A stretch of 64,000 nt of DNA, taken from NCBI GenBank assembly GCA_029207755.1, contig JARCOQ010000001.1, positions 89,887,637 to 89,951,636 on the forward strand. Reading direction: 5' to 3'. This DNA comes from Chamaea fasciata (lineage: Eukaryota; Chordata; Aves; Passeriformes; Sylviidae). How positions within the stretch are numbered: position 1 is the first letter of the stretch; the number at the start of each line of letters is the position of its first letter. This document shows positions 10,313 through 22,577 of the stretch, one piece after another. The position numbers were made by a program, and so were the translations under genes. Below the pieces are notes generated by a model, which was given only the letters and a program-made list of their open reading frames with translations, did not search any database and was not told where the DNA came from.

Positions 10313-13074
10313 TGCAGCTCAGTTACTTGCTAATTATAGCGCACTTGACATGTGCATACAAAAAGCACTTTGAAACAAGTTTTAAGTGCTGATTGTAACA
10401 TTTTCAGTGTTTTCAATTTCAGGTGAATTTCCTTTCAAGAATAAAATACTAGACAAGACTAAAACAAGACTTTTAAAGGATCTTTTTCTTGCCTAGCGAG
10501 AAATGTGTGTAAACTAATAAAAATGTTGCAGAAATGCTTTAGGTTTATTGTTTGACAAAACCAAAAAAATTTGCATTTTTCAACCATCCTACAATTTATC
10601 ACTGTTATCAGAGCTGGGGAAAAGGTTTTCTCTGCACTCCATTCCTGAGAAAACATTGAGCCTTTGCCAATCAGGGAAAGCCATATTTTCTTGAGCACAC
10701 AATTATTCTTCCTACCAAAACAACTTGTGTCTTTTATGACACACAGCAGTCAAATGACATTCTAGACACAGACATGAATCCATCCACAAGGTGTAATGTA
10801 GCACTCATGGAACAAAACCAAGTTAACCTCTTGTGCGCATTTGCTCAACACAATTCTGAATCACTTTACCTTCTGGAAACCGCCTTTTTGGGAAGGGGGA
10901 AAAAAAAGTTATGCTACCAAAATCTATGTTAATCCACTATCTTCCATGCAGAGCTTCTCAGACAGAGCTTTTATCAAAACAGCCCTAGCTGGCTTTAATG
11001 ATTTACTTATGCTGCATCAAAACTCATATGGTATTTGATATAATTTACTTACTGCTTTCGGTATAAGCTCTTTCCAACTTGTTTCTTTTAAATGAACGGT
11101 TGCTTTAATGCTGTAAATATTCAGCAAACATCAATATTATGGCCAGCACAATGTGGTTCAGTGTAGCAGTGCCAAGTTTTCATTGATTGCTGCTTGTATG
11201 CGCCAGTTTTAAGACAGGCTTTTAATAAGCTCAAAATATGTTCATGAGATTGGTCTCAAAATGTCTCTAGTGGAATAATCAAGCTTCTAAGAGGCTGCTG
11301 AGAAATACAACAATTTTATTCAAAGAATTCCAGCTCAGACACTCAGTCAAAACAATTTCTGGCTTAGCCTCGTTAAGCAGGTCTCAGGCTGAACATCCAG
11401 ATGACAAAGGCAGCTGTGAAGGACTGCTTAGGGCTTCCCCCAGCTCTGGCACCAGGACCTTTGCAGATATTGCATTGCCACCCCGTGGCTGCTCCCAAGT
11501 CCCCGTCCCCAAGGCCCTCAGAGCCTTTGTTGCTCTCCTGGACTTCACTGCAGTCAGGGGTCCCAGCCTTTGTCCATGGCTCTCATCAGCCACGTTTCAC
11601 AGGCTGAATGCAGTCCAGCCTGCTCACCAGCTCCTGCTACTACCCAACATTTTAACTGTAGATGGTATCTTCATGGTAGGCTTTGGGTCTCCTGAAACCA
11701 GAGTTTTGGCCAAAACCCTGGGCCACTCCCACCCACTGATGTGGAGCTGAAGATTGCTGGGGCAGGGGCAGGCCCCCAGGAACTGGGTCTGGGGGACACC
11801 AGCCTTCAGCCTGAAGGACACAGGCAGGCATTTCCTTGCCCAAAGGAAATGTGAGGAGGGGGAGAGGGGGACACAGAATGAGCAACATCAGAATGAAATG
11901 CCCAATTTTGGTGGGAAGGACTAGAGCAGAATAATGTGGCCCTTCTTCTCCAAAGGAGAGGCAGTCTGGGAGGTGGAATGCAAAGCTGAACATGGGTGAG
12001 GGCTTCCCACTGTCACTTGATATCAAACATAAGGAGCTTCTTTGCTCTAGCAACCCATTATTTTTATTATCATATCTCATCAATTCTAGCAGTTCTACAA
12101 ATGATAATTGAATCAAGCCAGGAGCTTTCTGGGTAAAAAACAATGGACAGAAATAGGACAAAGAGAGGCACAAGAACAAATGGAGGATACTCTTTTCAGC
12201 TGGGACCTGTGATTCTTAAAGTTTAGTAGGACCATGGAGACAGTGAGGGAAACTTTAAAGCCAGTGTGATGATTTGACCACATTAGTGGTGTATATACTA
12301 AAGAGAAGAATATGAGAAAAAAAAAGTACTTTGACAAAGTGGAAAGAAAATTTTAAAAAAAACAAAACAACAAAAAAAAAACAGTGGTTGTGATTTCACA
12401 GACTTACAAGTTGATTTGAAAGACTTTAGACTAAAACTAAACCCTTTAAGTTAATCCTTCCAGACTTTAGGAAAAATCAAGAAAAAAAGATCAGAAATAA
12501 GACCTGAAATCACCTAGGGAGATAAATTACATTTTTTCCTTGCAACATTTTCTGCAGAGAACAGAATAAATACAACAACTTTTTCTAAAAACCTCTCTTG
12601 CAAAATATGAGCTGTTGCCTGAAGTTCAAATGCAAGTGTATTTCCCTGCCTCACCTTCACCATCCACCACATTTCAAGAGCAATGACTCTCACAGTAGAA
12701 ACAGCACTGTGCCTTCTGTTAGGGACTCAGCCATGTTCCCAGGAGAACATTAATTTGACCTGTGGCAAAGAGACATTTCTGAATGCAGTTCAAGCTGGGA
12801 TAACTCAGACGTAAATGAATTGAAAAAAATTCAGTCTTTACTTAATAGAAAATATGCAAACCTAGAAAAAACCACTGCTATTTATGCAGCCTTTCTATGA
12901 CATGGTTAGATTAATTTTAGATTCTGGAGGTGGTGCTGTTTTTTGCTGTTCTGTATTTTTAAAGACCTGTCACCACACAAACATTGACTCTATTCACATA
13001 TCATCCAGTTGTGTTATTTCCTCATACCAAAGTTAAGAATGTGAGTTTGGGAGAAATGTGTACAAGTCCATACA
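10313..13074. other. Unique sequence with a GC-richer patch, no supported gene
   Basis: Mostly AT-rich. The patch at about 11390-11850 is richer in G and C and is open in several frames on both strands, including a 175-codon minus-strand frame at 11652-12179. That frame is Ser-, Leu- and Pro-rich, has no recognisable domain, and overlaps plus-strand frames of similar quality, so I do not call it a gene. Adenine-rich tracts occur near 12350-12382. Confidence 0.55.
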
Positions 13075-13146
13075 GGTGCAAGCCCTGGAAATGAATCCAG
13101 GTCTCTTGAATCTCAATCAAATACTTTGTCATTAGGTTACCTTTCA
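13075..13146 (-). repeat. MIR/tRNA-SINE head remnant, antisense
   Basis: The plus strand reads 'gaaatgaatccaggtctctt', an uncertain block, and then 'gtcattaggttacctttc'. This parallels the reverse complement of the tRNA-derived MIR head, where 'gattcgaacccaggtctcc' is followed by 'taaccactaggctac'. The 'aatccaggtctc' part corresponds to the eroded B-box region of the ancestral tRNA promoter. Too eroded for a firm family name, and not a functional tRNA. Confidence 0.45.
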
Positions 13147-16100
13147 TCTAGATGAGATTCCTTGCTTTACTTTTACAGAGACACCAGTACCAGGCCTGCA
13201 CAGAAATAACACTGAATTACAGGGATTGAAGCAAAAGTCAGACCATTTTCCACAGTAGTTGTCACCCGTTTTGTCACAGGGCAATTAATATGTAAACTCA
13301 AAGTTCTGGAATAAGATCTAATCTGTTCCATTTTCTTCTTCTCCCACCCTTTAAAAAACAAACTGTGTCCTTCAGACTTGACTACTCCAGGCTAAACTCC
13401 CACTTGAAGCACATACACAGGAAAAAGCTCTTGCTTCTGCTCACATCAAAATCCTGAAGCTCCTGCTAAAAAGAGATAACCATTTCTAATAATGAATCAG
13501 TCAATTGAATTACCTTTTTCAGGGCTCAAAATACATATAAACTAGTTATAAATTTTTTGTAAAATTAGTGTTTATTTTTTCTCATGTATTTCTGATTTGC
13601 CTGGGACAAACTCACAGTGTCTAATATAATTCAGAGACTTTTTCTGTCTAAAGAGAACTTGAATATTTGAATGATTGACAGACTTTACAAAACTGATCAT
13701 GATTTCTCCATAACATTGACTGCTTAGTGAGCTGTCAGATATTGTGCAGCTGGAGAACAAAAAAATTAAGTGTGTTATTTGCTGGAATCGAAATATCAAT
13801 TAGATCCTGTGATAAGTTAATTGATATATTTAATGAAGAGTGATATTTTCCTTTGATGTGCAGAAAAAATGGTGCCATGAGTACCAAAAACATTTGCTAA
13901 GTTTGCTGCAGCAGGCAATTGCTTGCTCTCCTCTTTTTGAAATATTTTGCTTAAAGGGGAGGGTGAAGCTTTTGAACTGAAAAATGTTCACTGAGCTTAA
14001 TGCCTCCTGTCAGACTACATGCATCTCCCTCCCTGAATAACATAAAATAGAAGTTAAATGGGAAAATACAATAGTTCTTGCACAACTTTTGTTTTATTAA
14101 TTCATCTCAGAGGAAAAGAACGGGCCAAGAAAAAAATATGAGGTCATTTTTCACTTTTTAATGGATTTAATTTTTTAAAAAGTCTGTGTTGAGGCTCAAT
14201 TCCTTCTCCCGCTTTCCCTGGCAACTTTCAGTGGATCTGCAGTCATTGCAACTCCTCGGATCTCACAGCCCTATGGTCGTAAGCTGTGGTTGAAACACAC
14301 AGAGGTGGTGAATAAGCTGAAATATTTCACGATTATAAAGGACCTTGTTTGTCCTCAATGCTGGCCATGACTGACAAATAATTATGAACAAACAGTTATA
14401 ACAAATAATTGTGAAGGACTTACAGTCAAAGTACGACACTGAAAAATGCTCTGGTCTTCTCCTGATAGGTATCAAAAGAACTTGATCTAACTTCAGGCAT
14501 GTTAGATTTAGTTGGATTTTGATTGTTGTATTTTCCTCATAATCAACTCAGGATTCTTATCTGTGGATGATAAACATAACCTAGAGTTAGTTTAAGTGGA
14601 CTGATAAAGCAAATTCCCAACTCTCTGTTCTGGAGATCCTCAGGTTCTGATTTAAATTCACATATCTTGATTTAGATGCATCTCAAGAACAGATCAGACT
14701 CAGTTCACAAGGACTGTGACTGATCAGTGCCCATCCCAGGAGAGAGCTTAACAAATGACGGTTCCCAGGACAGGAGGCCATTAGCAGCTCTTTCCAGCTG
14801 GCATTCTACCTTTTCTCTATTGTCTACTTCTCCAAGTCTGATTAGATAGGAAAGAAAGGATGGAGTCGAAGTCAGGAGAAAAACCTAGAACTCTTCAGAC
14901 CTGTGCTCAATTTGTTGTCTTATTGATCCATGAATTTGTGTTAAAACATGGAATAAATAATTACTAAATCACCCTTGTAGAGAAATAAAAGCATCAAATT
15001 ATACCAGTTGCTTACTAGTTCTATTGTAGCACATAAAAAAAAATCTGAAAATACTGAAAAATACAGCCCATGCCTAGAGCTGTTTAAATCATTTGAAACA
15101 AATGTGTCAGTTTGTCTTCCATAATCTTTTCTTTGCCCTCTTTCTCACACACAAAAGGCTAAAGCCATTTTCTTCTGTTTGAAGAATTTTGTCCCCTGAA
15201 TTGCAGTTCCCTGCAATGCAGCAGGCCTTTAATGAAGCAAATAGGATTAGGCCACTGGAGGAAGTTTATCCTGAGTTTTGAAAATCTAAATCCAATATTG
15301 TTTGAATGATGCTGGCCTTTCTTTCATGAATCTTAGTCCAAAAGATGTTTTGAACTTTCTGTCAAAGTACATTGTATAACAAGAAGACAGTGATAGGGGT
15401 TACTGGAATCTCTCTGCTCCTTATAACAGAAAATTTATTCCTTCTGACACTCTGTTATGTTTTCCATTGCCACCATATAAATACATGCATTACAGAAACA
15501 ATATTTTGTGTTGTCCCACTCCAGGAAACTCCAGTCAGGCTAAAATATATCCAGACCTGAGAGCCATGGGCAGGTCTCTGCAGGCAGCCCACAGTACAGC
15601 CACAGTGCAAAATAGAGGTATTACAAGCCTCACAAAACAAACCAGGTCATCCAGGTAACTGCATGGTTCTGCCAAGAAAACTGCTTTGGAACTGGAGGCT
15701 GCTCCCAACTCGGTTATGCCGGTCAAGGTCGCATCTCATCTTTTCCCTACTTATGTAAGCGGATAAAACATGCCAGAATAGCTCCGCTGGCCTGAGCCAG
15801 AGTGATTTGATGTGGAAGCCTGTCAGAACTGCCACTAAAAGGATGAACAAAGACGTAATCTCTGGCAGTCAGCACTGAAATCTGCCTTTGCTATGGCCAA
15901 ATTCAGTGCTGCCAATTCTTCTTCTCAACTATGCTGGCTCTGCCTTTTGAACTACCCAAATATGAAGCCAAAAAATTCCCTCTGTATCCTGTAAACAATA
16001 CAGTGAAGAAGCATTCATGTAACCATTTCCTTCCTGGTTTCCACTGACCCAAATAATGCTGTAAATGAGACTTTCGAACACACTGTGCTCTTTGGCTGAT

Positions 16101-18447
16101 GCCAGGTCTGTGTTGAAATCATTGTTCCTGATCTGCATGGGGCAGATTCTGTGCAGCAGGTCAGAGGTTGTTGTGAACATTTGTGCTGTTGTCCCAGATA
16201 TTCCTGAGCTGCCCCATGCAATCCTGGCTGCATTTCTCCCTTCTCCAAAGGGGCAGCATTTGAAGAGCCAAGGGATCTGCTCAACTTCGGGCAAAAAAAC
16301 CCCCTTTGGGTGTTCTTTGACTACTTTATGGTTTCCCTATGGAGGAAAAAATAATCACTACAATGTAACACAGAGAAGAGATAATGCAGGCTTACAGCAA
16401 CTGTCTCCAGCATGTCACACCTATCCTCCCTGCTGTTCCCTCTGTATCATATGGCATGCATTTTCCCTTTTAAGGATGGGAAATTGCACATTGTCCTTTG
16501 GGGAATCATTTGGTTTAGTGGTCTATTGCAGTTAAATTCAGATATATTTCCAATCTGGTGTTGCACTCACTTTTGACAGGTTTTTATAGCCTAATGGACA
16601 AGTGCACTTGGTGGTCTTATTGTGGACAGAGGGTGCAGGATAAGTGTGGGGTTATGGATTTCTCACCACTCCCATTAGTATGGCCATGGGGATACTAGCA
16701 CACTGCATTTCCTTCACACCCGATGAACTCTGCTTCATCCCAAGCCAACTCACCTGAAGTGGGTTGGCAGTGCTGGCCAACTCACATAGCTCCCATCATG
16801 TCAGGCATTCACTGCACTTCGCTGAATCTACTACAGACACTTTTGCCTTTATCATGCCTCTGTTTTTTGCCCATGCCTTTGAAATTATTGTATACCAAGT
16901 TAGATTTTCTGCTTAACCAGTTGCATACTATACATATATATTACAGTCCACCACCCCTGTAACCCAGTTGCCTGTTTTCTTCCAAGTTCACAGTCTTTGT
17001 AACTTCATTTCCTAGAGACATGTAGCTCTGTCTAATCTCATCATTCTTTCTGTTGCACTCTCAGTCCTCACCCTTGGCTCCATTACTTCACAGCACTTTG
17101 TCTCCACCTAGCAATTCTTTGTCTTTTTTCATGCCATTTTTATGGCCAAGATCAACGCTTCTTTATCTGAGCTTTGTTCCTCATCTGATACAGTGCTGCT
17201 TTTTCCTGTGTATGCATCAAATATGAACTTTTGTATTATGTCTGTCTCACTCTCAACATGAGAATCTCGGATCACACAGAGCATCTTCCTGCATTACTCA
17301 TAGCACCTATGATGTTATATAAATGGTCCAAATGGGCACTGTATCAGGTAAATTATGTCATACAGTCTGGATCATGGCCAGAGCACAGACGGAGATTTCT
17401 ATTCATGGCACCAATCCTCTGCTTGTTCCCCTGTTCTTAGCATATTCTTTTTCTTAGAGTCCAATTCCTGTATATTTTTCACTGTGACTCAAAAGACAGA
17501 GGCATTTTCATTTTCTTCCTATTTTCTCAATCTTTTGTGCATCAACAAAAAACCATTAAGGAATACATTGCAATTAGCACTTCCTTAGATGCACTCATCT
17601 GTCAGGAGCACTCAGCACAGAGCCAATTTTCTGCAGGTGGGTAACTTAATGCCTCCTCTTACCACTTTTATTTATCTCAAGTTAATTGCCAGAAGTGGAA
17701 AGCTCTTAGTGTTCTGCACTGAATTCATGATCATGCAAATACTTGAGATGACGGATTGTGTGTCTGTGACAGCTATCAGTAAACCAGAGAAAGAACGGGA
17801 ATTCTCAGAGCAAAAACAAAAGCACTTGAAAAATCTGGTGCAGACAGGACAGAGAAAAAGACCTGAACTTGATACACATTTAGCAGCTGTTTAGACTCCT
17901 CAGATCCATTCTTGATGCAGTATGGTCCTTGTTTGTAGATGCAGGCATTTCTCCCTGCCCTTATTTTTATCCCTATTGGGAACAATGGCTCACACAACAA
18001 GTGAAGTACACACCGCCAGCAATAGCACATTTTCAGCACTGTAGTCAGTGGGGCCTGATAATAGGGGCTGTGAGGCGTCCCTGTGACAGAGCAGAGCATG
18101 ACAGCTTTGTATGACAACTGTTTTTCAACCTCCGGATTTTTCAACCTGTTCCAGAGCAGAACAAGGATGGAAACTTTTGCTGTCTCCCCAAAAAAATCTA
18201 ATCAAAGCCATACTGTCATTGTGAATCAAAATGATAGGTGGGTTCATCTTCTGCAAGGCACTGTGCAAACAAAAGCACTTCCAAGTCCACAGAGGCAACA
18301 TTCTGAAGCCTTCAGGTGATGGTCACATTGTCCTTTGAGTCAAATGGTTGGCCCTGCCTTGCATGAAGCTATACACTCTTGTGTATTAGCAGGATGAAGC
18401 CCAGAAAATCAGGTGGTTATTGCTGATTAGCCCCCATCAGTAATTTG
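13147..18447. other. Unique and pyrimidine-rich sequence, no supported gene
   Basis: 13860-14200 is repeat-free and may be a conserved element. Around 16550-17600 the plus strand is pyrimidine-rich in a way that resembles an eroded old LINE, but I could not match a family. Short direct repeats 'acaaataatt' occur at 14374 and 14401. The 156-codon frame at 16065-16535 has no domain and is overlapped by antisense frames of comparable length. Confidence 0.5.
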
Positions 18448-18803
18448 CTAATTCCTTATAGAGGCCAGGGGGTGCACATGTTGTGGGGAAAGGCAGCAGT
18501 GCCAGAGCAGCCCCGCTGTGACGCACCAACCCACCGGGCTCTGCGCAAGAGGAGCCTCACAGGAGGTGTCGCATCGAAGCAGGGACTGCCTTGACTTTCT
18601 CAGCAAGCTCTTCCTAACAATGTTGCTGGTGCATATACTGTTGTGAGAAGCCAGCTGGCTGCCATCTGAGAGCAGATGCCAAGTGGCTGTCAGATTGTCA
18701 TCTTGAGTTTTAGTATTCAACCTGTCTTTCTGTGAATTGGCTTTTGGCCTTTTTTCCCCCAGGGAAGAGTTGTGCTTCAGCCAAAACACCTCAGATTTAT
18801 CTC
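18448..18803 (-). other. Candidate exon, unproven
   Basis: On the minus strand a good splice acceptor, 'ctttcttttcttttacag', is followed at about 18803 by a frame open for about 118 codons to a stop at 18448. The segment is richer in GC and CpG than its surroundings. The predicted peptide begins GDKSEVFWLKHNSS and is basic and Ser-rich, with no domain I recognise. No matching upstream exon was identified. It could be a terminal exon of a lineage-specific transcript, a non-coding RNA exon, or chance. Confidence 0.2.
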
Positions 18804-21800
18804 CTGTAAAAGAAAAGAAAGTATGAGTCACTGTTACTTCTGGTGAAACAATTTATAAATCTCAATTCAAGTGCTTTTTTTTCCACATTTTTTTCCTATA
18901 GTTCCGTAACTTTTTCTCTGCAGTTCCTAAAAGAAACCCCAGGAAAACACATAACAGCCACTTCAGACAGTTTACCCATTCAATCTGTCCATTATGTAAT
19001 TAATTAGAAAAGCTGAGAGAAATACAGTTCTTCAGTGTCTGAGCTCCTGATGGTCATATTTTAAGTTTTAATAAAAAGACTAGTTGCATATCATCTTCAA
19101 TATAGTACTAGTCAGGCCTGGAGAAATGTCAGCAATTTATCCAAAAATGTAAGACAAAAAGAAATGAAAGCTAACTAAATTATTCTCAAATTAAACAGCA
19201 AAAGTCCCTACAACAATTTTTTCTGTAATTAGTGGCCCAAAAGATGCGACTTCAAGTACCCTTAAAGGATTGCTACTTTTATGAGAAGCGGTCCACTCTT
19301 GCTCTTTGGGAATGGAATAATTTTCAGATGTGTCATGGCAGGCAATTTAACTCACTGATCTTGAGGGAAAATAATACCCTTAAGAGTTCCTGAGACTGGA
19401 ATAGAAAGAAGTTGTTATTGCCACTGAAGCAAGAAAGTGTCTGCTGGGAAGATATGCAAGTAGAAAGCGTGTGTTTTCCATCAGAACGATCAGCTAAAAA
19501 GCATGCAAAGGCCCAGCAAAGAAATTGTTCCAAGGAGCTTGTGCCATTATACAAGATTTCCATTCTGCATTATCATTTGACAACCTGAAACAAATCATAC
19601 TTGTGTTAAATCCTATTAATGCAGAAGGATGCATATTTGTTATATTATTTTTAATTCTGCTCAAAAAAGTAAAGTACTTATTTCCTTTAACATTTTGGGC
19701 ATTCCCATTTAACTTCTAACAATAAAATATTATTTAAGTTTATCCAATGACACAAAGCATCTACTTGTTCACTAACAGACCACAGAAACTGAGAGGAGGA
19801 AAAATGTTTCATGTACACTCAGTTACAGAAACAGGTTTTAAGCACAAGAATTAGAGCAAAGCAAAATGCACCTTGCAGCACCTGATGAAAAGATCACAAA
19901 AAATGTTGAAACGTCTAATACAGAAGGACCACTCTGGTCAGTGCTTCCAGCTCTCATAGAACTAAGTTAATAATGAGGAAATGCATTTAATTTTATGTCT
20001 TTTCAAGAAGAAGAGGGGTGATGTCCTGACATAGCAGAAAACCTTGGGACACTGCCAGCATTTGGCACAGTAATCCTTTCTGTATAGCTTACATAGTGAG
20101 AAAAGCTGGTTTGGGGGAAGAACTCCTGATGTAACAACAGTAAGAAATTAAAATGTTGAAGTAGAGACAGCAAAAGGGACCAAACCACAACACCCAGTGA
20201 AGCCGCATGCTATTTCCTGAATCTCAGTGCCTGGTCTACACAGGATCCTAAAATAGGCATTGTTTGGTATCTTTTGCATGTCCTAAAGTGCCACATCATA
20301 AATTTCTCGAGGTTTCTAATTTAAAATGTTCTCTTGTTGGAAAGAGTCAAATCAGGCACCTTTTCCTTTATGAACAAGCTTCTAGTAAGTTTGCATCTCC
20401 AGGAATTTGTAATAGCACCAAGAAAGATACTAAAGCACTTCAAACCAGCACTTCAAACCATGGTTGAGATTGGAGGCATTGTAACAGTGAGAATGGAAGG
20501 CAGGTATCTAAATTTCTGTGTTTCAGGGCATGAAATGCCAGACAGGAAGAAGTCCAAGCAGCAGGGGAATACCCTTTCTAGTACCCTCCCAGTCCTAGGT
20601 TATCAGAGAACCTGAAAAGAGGATAAAAACATATTTGTCATATGTTCATTAAAATAAAAGGAACATACCAAGTATAGACTTTAAAAATATTTGGCTGGTT
20701 TGGAGAACAAACTATTTTGTGTTTTTCTAATATGTTGTTTCTAATCTTAACGTGTTGTTCTTCTCCATATTTCTCCATCTCATCTTAAAATTACAGCATT
20801 TGATGGAAAGCTTGTGTCATCTGACCAGGCTTATTTAAAAGAACATTTCTCATGAAAATTTTGTTTTTTGTGAAAATGTCAGATGGAAAAGGGTTTTGAA
20901 AAGCAGGAATCTTAAAAAAACTAGACAGGAAAAAAGATCGTTTTAAATAGCAATCCCTGAAATGCCATCCATTTTTTAAAATTCAGTTTGACCTGCAAGG
21001 AATTACACAGGACAGTTGAACAGAACATTTTCCCTATGGTTGATCTCCAGGAGTAACAAAAGTAATGCAAATAAACAGTGAAATTGTACTCAAAAGACCT
21101 TTAGAACCCTGATGTTGTTTTATTATTGGTCTGGCCAGATTTCTGAAGGCCTTGAAAAGGGGGAGAGGGAAAAGATGCTTTTGTCAGCACTGATCACATG
21201 ACCTTCCATGCACTGGAGGATGCTCCTGGGACTATGCCCAGGCTCTTCATCACACCGGTGGCTCTGGGAGCAAGGCCTCTTGGCACACAGTTGGGGTCAG
21301 CTCAGGGACCTCTGCCAGGCACTCTGCACCCCTGCACTTGGGTCACTTTGTCCTTGACAGCTTCCCCTGCGTCACTGTCTGCCCTGCATGATGTGGCCAC
21401 CAACCTATTTGCTTTTCCAGGCCATGACACTTGGTCCTCTGCTCCACCTGTGTTTCCAAAGGCATGCACCAATATTGCTTCATTTGCAGCAGCTACATGT
21501 GAGTGTGATGACTGTGGTGGCCCATGCACTGGTGAGAGGAAACCTGGCTCTCCATGGATCCTCCTGGCTAGAGCCGCTCTCCCTTGGGAGGAATGGGGCA
21601 GCACTCTGGCCTCTTTTGCCCCCCGGGTGTGTGACTATACTGCTACCTTGCTGCCTCTCTTTACACCTTCCAGTATATGGCAGAGCTGATCAGTCCCACC
21701 ACCAACAGCCAGGCAGCATCATCCCTCAGCTCCCTACCTCCTGAAAGAGCAGCCAGTCAGGCAGACTGGGACAGGAGCTCCCCAGTCTCTCTGGAATGGA

Positions 21801-22017
21801 GAGACAGCTGAATAATACTGTGTCAACTGAAGGTCAACCAAGTCACTGTCTGAACTTCTGGACAGCAGCACAAACAAGCATTTGACTACTCAATACCAGA
21901 GCTCTACAGATGGAAATTTCAAATGGTCCTGATTTTCTGTGGGATCTCCTGACTTGAAGACCTATCTAAAGACAAAATCTGTGTGCATTGTTGATTGGCA
22001 CCATGGGCGGAGGATCT
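18804..22017. other. Unique sequence ending in a GC-rich block
   Basis: 18804-21180 is AT-rich and holds no recognisable feature beyond a near-duplicate 'cacttcaaacca' pair near 20440. The following GC-rich block is listed separately. Confidence 0.55.
21190..21830. other. GC-rich block with overlapping open frames
   Basis: This block is clearly richer in G and C than its surroundings. It carries a 163-codon plus-strand frame (21198-21689), a second plus frame (21388-21744) and a minus frame (21302-21604). No peptide shows a recognisable domain, and low stop-codon frequency is expected at this composition. It lies directly upstream of a solo LTR. It may be an unrecognised repeat or a non-coding exon, but no gene is supported. 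Confidence 0.35.
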
Positions 22018-22022
22018 GACCA
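22018..22022. repeat. Target-site duplication, left copy (GACCA)
   Basis: GACCA directly precedes the TG of the LTR and is repeated exactly at 22573-22577. Confidence 0.8.
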
Positions 22023-22412
22023 TGCAGAAAATCCTTTGTTGTGGGAAATCAAGGCACAGAAAACTCCCAAAACCTTGTGCCTACAGGCCCAGAGTTGGAA
22101 ATGAATACAGGGTTTGATCTAAGGCCTTGGAAGAGACTTCCAAACTTAGAGACTTGAAACAAGAATGTGGATTTTTAGTTTAAGAAGAAGCATATTAAGC
22201 TAGATAATGGAAAGTTTTAAAAGTTTTAATGTTTAGCTATAGAACTAGTTATAGAGTTAGTAAGAAGAATAAGAGGTATTAATGTATGTTTGTGTGTCAT
22301 TACATGATTGGTTGAGAAAATCTGTGACAAAAATGTGTAAGACAAAACAATTAATGATTGGTGTAAAAGACACTAACTAACTTTGTGGCAGTAGTTCATT
22401 GGCTAATAAACC

Positions 22413-22419
22413 TATAAAA
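22413..22419 (+). promoter_or_regulatory. TATA box of the 22-kb LTR
   Basis: TATAAAA lies in 'aacctataaaaggc', about 75 bp upstream of the AATAAA signal and just downstream of a CCAAT-like 'attggctaat'. This matches a retroviral U3 promoter; transcription would start near 22440. Confidence 0.7.
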
Positions 22420-22491
22420 GGCTTTGTAACTAGAGATACTACAGCTTCTGATGTGAAGACGTTCTCACCCTCTTGTGAGACTGATAAGAGC

Positions 22492-22497
22492 AATAAA
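22492..22497 (+). promoter_or_regulatory. AATAAA polyadenylation signal of the 22-kb LTR
   Basis: AATAAA within 'agagcaataaacca', followed by T- and G-rich sequence, sits where the R-region signal is expected. Confidence 0.7.
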
Positions 22498-22572
22498 CCA
22501 TCCTTTTACAACGTCTCTCAGTGGTCCTGTCTTGCTAATCCAAATAGTTTGTGTTGTTTCTGCTGCATAACA

Positions 22573-22577
22573 GACCA
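22573..22577. repeat. Target-site duplication, right copy (GACCA)
   Basis: Exact repeat of 22018-22022 at the right edge of the LTR. Confidence 0.8.

Larger units (their letters stand above)
22023..22572 (+). mobile_element. Solo LTR of an endogenous retrovirus, second family
   Basis: A 550-bp segment begins TGCAGAAAATCC, ends TGCATAACA and is flanked by the 5-bp duplication GACCA. It has LTR architecture: an AT-rich U3 with 'attggctaat' (CCAAT-like), a TATA box, then AATAAA about 75 bp further on, followed by a T/G-rich U5. It does not resemble the TGTCCTGG family at 5.5 kb and 53.9 kb. No primer-binding site or gag/pol sequence adjoins it, so it is a solo LTR. The 5-bp duplication is compatible with ERVL or some ERV1 groups; I leave the class open. 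Confidence 0.85.

Noticed and set aside
11652..12179. 175-codon minus-strand frame, the longest in the window
   Set aside because: No domain, low-complexity composition, and strongly overlapping frames on the other strand in a GC-richer patch.
16065..16535. 156-codon plus-strand frame
   Set aside because: Antisense frames of comparable length overlap it and no domain is visible.
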